From T1Sed10-7 sp047921175 (GTDB taxonomy: Bacteria > Actinomycetota > Nitriliruptoria > Nitriliruptorales > Nitriliruptoraceae), in the NCBI GenBank assembly GCA_047921175.1, contig JBLRWQ010000057.1:1-17625 (forward strand): DNA of 17,625 bases. Reading direction: 5' to 3'. Both the position numbers and the translations under genes were made by a program. Under the pieces are notes generated by a model. It made no database searches. It had not been told where the DNA came from and saw nothing but the letters and a program-made list of their open reading frames with translations. Shown in pieces: positions 14,018-17,625 of this stretch. Position 1 is the first letter of the stretch. Every line of letters starts with the position of its first letter.

Positions 14018-14993
14018 ACCCCGCGTCGGCGAGGGCTCGGGCCAGCTCGATGGCACCGACGACCTCCTCCGGCCGGGTGAACTGCAGCTCGTGCCCACCC
14101 CCGGGGATCACCCGGAGGTGGGAGGTGGCCAGGAGCTGATGGGCTCGCTCGGCATCCCCGAGGGGCACGTTGCCATCGGCATCGCCGTGCACGAGCACCA
14201 CGGGGACCGCGAGCTCCGGGTAGCCGGCGCGGATGGCCGGCATCGTGCGGCGGGTGTCCTCCATCAACCGGTAGGTCGCCTGCAACGTCGAGGTGGCGGT
14301 CCACCGGCAGGCGTAGCCGGTCACGTAGTCCGACGGGGCGGGTTCCTCCGGCGCGAACGCGCGGTCCAGCGCGTCCCGCAGGAGCCGGTGGTCGCCGGCA
14401 CGCACCGCGGCCGGGTAGAGCAGGTCCACGACCACCGGGCCGACGACCGGCCACGTGGCCGGGCGGTAGGCGCCGTAGTCCCCGGGGTCGGGCTCGCCGA
14501 GCAGGTCGCCCCCGATCGACACGGCCGCGGCCACCTCGTCCCCGAACGCGTCGAGGTAGGCGGCCACCACCGTGGCGCCCCGCGAGTGCCCCACCAGGAT
14601 CGGGTCCGTGAGCTCCAGCGACCGGACCGCACCGCGGACCAGCGCCGCCTGCTCCCGGAGCGAGCCGACCGTGTCCGCCGGATCGCTGTAGCCGTGCCCG
14701 GGACGGTCGATGGCCACGACGCGGGCGCGGTCCGCGAGCAGGTCGACCAGGGGGGAGGCGGTGAGGTCCAGGACGCTGCCCCCGTCGCCGTGCAGCAGGA
14801 CCACGGGCGGGCCACTCCCTCGGTCGAGGTAGTGCAGCCGTACGCCGTCCACGGTCACGAACGCCCCCGGTTCGGGGACCCCGGCGCAGGACCGGTCGAA
14901 CGCGACCCGGGAGCCCCAGAGCCCACCGCCGACCAGGACCAGCACGAGGCCGACGCCGACCAGCAGCCGGTGTCGCTCGACCCGCGCCCGCAT
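14016..14993 (-). CDS. Alpha/beta hydrolase, membrane-anchored (325 aa)
   Basis: Serine hydrolase of the alpha/beta fold with an N-terminal hydrophobic anchor (about 9-27) that should place the enzyme outside the membrane. It shows LLHGDGGS (oxyanion-loop His68-Gly69), RVVAIDRPGHGYSD, nucleophile elbow VGHSRG with Ser137, VLVHGDADGNVP with catalytic Asp273 and GGGHELQFTRPEEV with His301. Cap region residues about 160-250 include LLGEPDPGDYGAY. ATG 14993 was chosen since GGAGG (15004-15000 on the minus strand) lies six bases upstream and the mature-looking anchor starts here. The open frame to 15791 is antisense to the methyltransferase. It could act on a lipid ester or a secreted metabolite; substrate unknown. 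Confidence 0.9.
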   Translation of the reverse strand: MRARVERHRLLVGVGLVLVLVGGGLWGSRVAFDRSCAGVPEPGAFVTVDGVRLHYLDRGSGPPVVLLHGDGGSVLDLTASPLVDLLADRARVVAIDRPGHGYSDPADTVGSLREQAALVRGAVRSLELTDPILVGHSRGATVVAAYLDAFGDEVAAAVSIGGDLLGEPDPGDYGAYRPATWPVVGPVVVDLLYPAAVRAGDHRLLRDALDRAFAPEEPAPSDYVTGYACRWTATSTLQATYRLMEDTRRTMPAIRAGYPELAVPVVLVHGDADGNVPLGDAERAHQLLATSHLRVIPGGGHELQFTRPEEVVGAIELARALADAG

Positions 14994-15063
14994 GCGCAGC
15001 CTCCCCGTGCCGCCAACGGCCAGCCTGCCACGGTCCGCGTGGCCGATCGGGCCCGGCGGAGGT

Positions 15064-15093
15064 GCCGACCGGCCCTGGTCGGCTGCTGCCGAC
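15064..15093. repeat. Three alternating complementary boxes able to form two exclusive hairpins
   Basis: GCCGACC (15064-15070) pairs perfectly with GGTCGGC (15077-15083), and the latter's GTCGGC (15078-15083) pairs perfectly with GCCGAC (15088-15093). The region lies in the 244-base divergent gap between the hydrolase and the methyltransferase genes, which holds no other gene I can support. Mutually exclusive stems, or repeated binding boxes, are both possible; in GC-rich DNA chance is also possible. Confidence 0.4.
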
Positions 15094-15224
15094 ACGAACA
15101 GGCTCAGGTGCGGCAGCTCCCCAGGCAGGAGCATGCCCGTGGGCTGGCCGGACGCTGCGCGTGGCCGGGACCCACACCCTCGATGGGCGGACCGAGCGCG
15201 CCGTTCGCTCCGTTGACGCAGGGT

Positions 15225-15229
15225 GGAGG
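15225..15229 (+). promoter_or_regulatory. Ribosome binding site fixing the methyltransferase start
   Basis: GGAGG with eight bases to GTG 15238. It overlaps the alternative in-frame GTG at 15223, which has no Shine-Dalgarno sequence of its own. Confidence 0.6.
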
Positions 15230-15237
15230 AAGCTGCG

Positions 15238-16026
15238 GTGGACGACACGTCGCGAGCACACCCGGGCCCCGATGGGCCCGGGTGGCGCCGGTTCTTCCAG
15301 TCGTTCGCGCACCGGTACGACGGGGAGGCCTTCACCCGCGCCTCGCAGGAGGAGGTCGGGTTCCTCACCGACCTGCTGGACCTCGAGCCCGGCACCCGTG
15401 TCCTCGACGTCGGCTGCGGCACCGGCCGGCATGCGGTCCCGCTCGCCGGGCGCGGTGCCGAGGTGACCGGGGTCGACCTCTCCCCGGCCATGCTCGAGCG
15501 TGCCGCAGCCCGGGCCGCGGCCGCCGGCGTGCCGCTCACCCTGGTCGAGGGCGACGCCCGTGCGCTGCCGGAGGACCTCGGGCCGTTCGACGTTGCCCTA
15601 TGCCTGTGCGAGGGGGCGTTCTGCCTCGTGGCCGACGGTGTGGCACCGCTGGAGCACGACCGTGCCGTGCTCGCCTCGATCGCGCGGGTGCTGCGTCCCG
15701 GCGGCCGCCTCGCGTTGACCGGCCTCCACGCGGCACCGATGCTGGCCTCCTGGGCGAACGGGACACTCGCGGGCGAGCTCGACCTGCTCACCCTGACCGA
15801 GACGACCGACTACCCGCTCGAGGAGGGCGGGACGGTCCGGCTGCGCGAGCACTACCACCTCACCGACGGCCTCGCGACGCTGGCGACCTCCGTCGGCCTC
15901 GAGGTCGAGGCGATCTGGGCTGGCGGGGCCGGCGACTGGCGCCGCGAGCCACCGACGGTGGACGACGTCGAGCTGCTGCTGGTCGCGCGCCGCCCGGACC
16001 CACGAGCGACGAGGAACGACCCATGA
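15238..16026 (+). CDS. Class I SAM-dependent methyltransferase (262 aa)
   Basis: Methyltransferase of the Rossmann-like class I fold using S-adenosylmethionine. Motif I is VLDVGCGTGRH (55-65), the acidic residue binding the ribose is Asp80 in VTGVDLS, then EGDARALPEDLGPFDVALC (motifs II-III region), CLCEGAFCL and VLRPGGRLALTGLH. The substrate part (about 165-262) ends with a helix and strand (VDDVELLLVARRP). Start chosen at GTG 15238 from the ribosome site; the in-frame GTG at 15223 would add five residues. The stop overlaps the exporter ATPase start as ATGA (16023-16026), so synthesis is coupled. Such coupling suggests the enzyme modifies a metabolite handled by the exporter. A role in rRNA methylation is less likely by sequence pattern. 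The substrate is not predictable. Confidence 0.9.
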   Translation: MDDTSRAHPGPDGPGWRRFFQSFAHRYDGEAFTRASQEEVGFLTDLLDLEPGTRVLDVGCGTGRHAVPLAGRGAEVTGVDLSPAMLERAAARAAAAGVPLTLVEGDARALPEDLGPFDVALCLCEGAFCLVADGVAPLEHDRAVLASIARVLRPGGRLALTGLHAAPMLASWANGTLAGELDLLTLTETTDYPLEEGGTVRLREHYHLTDGLATLATSVGLEVEAIWAGGAGDWRREPPTVDDVELLLVARRPDPRATRNDP

Positions 16027-16937
16027 CCGACCGTGCCATCCACGTCGCCGGGCTGACCAAGACCTTCGGATCGGTCACCGCGCTCGACCGCTTCGACCTC
16101 GACGTCACCGTCGGCGAGGTCCACGGTTTCCTGGGCCCGAACGGGGCGGGGAAGTCCACGACGATCCGGGTCCTGCTCGGCCTGCTCCGCAAGGACCACG
16201 GCGAGGTGGTGCTGCTGGACGGTGACCCGTGGCACGACGCGGTCCGCCTCCACGCCCGGCTGGCCTACGTCCCCGGGGACGTCCACCTGTGGCCGAACCT
16301 GACCGGTGGCGAGGCCATCGACCTGCTCGGCTCGCTGCGCGGCGGCCTGGACGAGACGCGTCGCGGGGACCTGATCGAGCGCTTCCAGCTCGACCCCACC
16401 AAGCGGTGCGGGACCTACTCCAAGGGCAACCGCCAGAAGGTCGCGCTGGTCGCCGCCTTCGCCTCCGAGGTGGAGCTGTACCTGCTCGACGAGCCGACCT
16501 CCGGGCTCGACCCGCTCATGGACACCGTCTTCCGCGCCTGCGTGCGGGAGGCCACCGGCCGCGGTGCCACGGTGCTGCTGTCCAGCCACGTCCTGGCCGA
16601 GGTGGAGGACCTCGCGGACCGGCTCACGATCATCCGCGACGGTCGCGCGGTCGAGTCCGGCACCCTCGCCGAGCTACGCCACCTGACCCGGACCGCGATC
16701 ACCGTCACCACCGCCCGGCCGCTGGCCGGGCTCGGTGCGCTCGCCGGCGTCCACGACCTCGACCTCGACGGTGTCCAGGCCCGGTTCGAGGTGGAGCCCG
16801 ACGCGCTCGCCGCCGTCCAGCGGTTCCTCGCCGACCGCGAGGTCGTGACGCTCATCAGCTCCCCACCGACCCTGCAGCAGCTGTTCCTGCGCCACTACGG
16901 CGAGCACCTCCGTGACGACGAGGTGGACGGCTCGTGA
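16023..16937 (+). CDS. ABC exporter ATP-binding protein, paralogue of the ATPase at 8427-9347 (304 aa)
   Basis: This ATPase aligns without gaps to the product of 8427-9347 over its first 200 residues, with well over half the positions identical by eye. Walker A GPNGAGKST (38-46), signature YSKGNRQ (132-138), Walker B LYLLDEPTSGLDPLM (152-166) and switch LLSSHVLAEVE are all present. The Q-loop Gln is again replaced in AYVPGDVHLWPNL. ATG 16023 has GAGGAA (16011-16016) upstream and overlaps the methyltransferase stop; its own stop overlaps the permease GTG as GTGA (16934-16937). Together they form a three-gene coupled unit without a visible local regulator. An alternative function outside transport is unlikely. 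Confidence 0.93.
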   Translation: MTDRAIHVAGLTKTFGSVTALDRFDLDVTVGEVHGFLGPNGAGKSTTIRVLLGLLRKDHGEVVLLDGDPWHDAVRLHARLAYVPGDVHLWPNLTGGEAIDLLGSLRGGLDETRRGDLIERFQLDPTKRCGTYSKGNRQKVALVAAFASEVELYLLDEPTSGLDPLMDTVFRACVREATGRGATVLLSSHVLAEVEDLADRLTIIRDGRAVESGTLAELRHLTRTAITVTTARPLAGLGALAGVHDLDLDGVQARFEVEPDALAAVQRFLADREVVTLISSPPTLQQLFLRHYGEHLRDDEVDGS

Positions 16938-17625
16938 CGGCGACGACCGGACGGCGCGGCGGCGCCGACGCGACCCCACCCCGCGGCCCGAGCACGCTGT
17001 CCGTCTCGCTCGCCGGGACCGGCCGGCTGATCCGGTTGGCGCTGCGCCGGGACCGCATCGTGCTGACGGTGTGGCTGGTGGCCCTGCTCGGCCTGCTGGT
17101 CGCCAGCGTCGCCAGCATCGTCGCCCTCTACGGCACCGAGGAGGCACGCACCCAGTACGCCGTCGTGGCCGCGACAAACGTGGTCGCACGTGCCTTCGAC
17201 GGCCCGATGGCGGGCACGAGCCTGGGCGCCATCGTGATGACCGAGGTGTTCGGGTTCCTGGCGCTGCTGACCGGCATCATGAGCGTGCAGGCGGTCGTGC
17301 GGCACACCCGGCTCGAGGAGGAGACCGGCCGGGCCGAGCTGGTCGGTGCCGCCGTGGTCGGTCGGGATGCGCGCCTGGTCGCGGCGCTGGTGGTGGTCGG
17401 CGCGGACCTGCTCCTCGGTGTGCTGACGGCGGTCACCCTGGTCGCTGCCGGTCTCCCGCTGCAGGGTTCGGTGCTGGCGGGTACGGCGCTGGCCCTGGTC
17501 GGCGTGAGCTTCGCCGCGGTCGCGGCCGTCGCGGTGCAGGTCGCCGGCACCGCTCGGGGCGCCAACGCCATCGGGATCTCCGCGGTCGGTCTGGCTTTCC
17601 TGCTGCGGGCCGTGGGGGATGCCTT
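16934..17625 (+). CDS. ABC exporter permease, COG3559 type, partial (first 230 codons)
   Basis: Starting with GTG 16934 the frame stays open to the window end. The N-terminus is soluble (TATTGRRGGADATPPRGPST), then ALRRDRIVLTVWLVALLGLL begins the first of about four to five membrane helices seen here. VVRHTRLEEETGRAELVGAA near residue 125 is nearly identical to the family motif of the permease at 6778-8430, which also shares the LRRDRI lead-in to helix 1. It is the membrane partner of the ATPase just upstream, coupled by the GTGA overlap. Expected length is about 540 residues, so more than half lies outside the window. The same substrate uncertainty as for the paralogue applies. Confidence 0.88.
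   Translation, partial: MTATTGRRGGADATPPRGPSTLSVSLAGTGRLIRLALRRDRIVLTVWLVALLGLLVASVASIVALYGTEEARTQYAVVAATNVVARAFDGPMAGTSLGAIVMTEVFGFLALLTGIMSVQAVVRHTRLEEETGRAELVGAAVVGRDARLVAALVVVGADLLLGVLTAVTLVAAGLPLQGSVLAGTALALVGVSFAAVAAVAVQVAGTARGANAIGISAVGLAFLLRAVGDA

Noticed and set aside
12976..15432. 818-codon minus-strand frame
   Set aside because: It is an off-frame reading of the DrrA and hydrolase genes with Arg/Gly/Pro/Ala-rich composition.
13035..16022. Long plus-strand extension in front of the second exporter ATPase
   Set aside because: It runs antisense to the DrrA and hydrolase genes and through another frame of the methyltransferase. Only the part from 16023 is a real protein.
1..17625. 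CRISPR array, tRNA or rRNA genes, insertion sequence
   Set aside because: No regularly spaced direct repeats, no recognisable tRNA or rRNA sequence and no transposase were seen on either strand by eye; a tRNA or CRISPR search program could confirm.

Overview
Most of the window (about 925 to 17625) is GC-rich DNA that reads as an actinobacterial chromosome. Third codon positions are almost all G or C, GTG starts are frequent, genes often overlap by ATGA or GTGA, and the gene families are typically actinobacterial (SPFH/Arc-like/GPP34 cluster, DrrAB-type and COG3559-type exporters, a flippase-like protein with a kinase-like domain). I cannot name the genus. The first ~920 bases look different: lower GC, AT-rich intergenic DNA, a Xer-like tyrosine recombinase and a type II toxin-antitoxin pair. 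The two parts meet in GGCGGC at 920-925, which cuts a YoeB/Txe-like toxin (+) and a flippase-like gene (-) at once. This is either a chimeric assembly join or a real recombination scar.

Layout. 1-925: recombinase on the minus strand (apparent frameshift, 3' end outside the window), 27-bp palindromic operator, RHH antitoxin, toxin truncated after 41 codons. 920-3399 (-): DUF4203-like membrane protein followed by a flippase/kinase-like protein that carries an in-frame UAG and has lost its C-terminus at the junction. 3554-5119 (+): cytoplasmic GH32 beta-fructosidase, then a doubtful small ORF (5209-5457). 5389-9347 (-): an exporter operon (ABC ATPase, COG3559-type permease, extra multi-pass protein) facing a divergent TetR regulator (9537-10097) across an intergenic inverted repeat. 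10279-12069 (+): three tightly coupled genes encoding an SPFH membrane protein, an Arc-like ribbon-helix-helix protein and a GPP34 (GOLPH3-like) protein, behind a recognisable promoter with two 8-bp palindromes one helical turn apart. 12118-13958 (-): DrrA/DrrB-type exporter. 14016-14993 (-): membrane-anchored alpha/beta hydrolase. 15238-17625 (+): SAM methyltransferase, second COG3559-type exporter ATPase and its permease, which runs off the window.

Functionally the region is rich in export: three ABC systems lie within about 11 kb, two of them clearly paralogous and in opposite orientation. One has a TetR regulator and the other is translationally coupled to a methyltransferase, which suggests handling of small molecules or lipids. 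The SPFH/Arc-like/GPP34 operon is the best candidate for an incompletely described system: a membrane scaffold, a probable autoregulator and a homologue of a eukaryotic phosphoinositide-binding protein, encoded as one unit.
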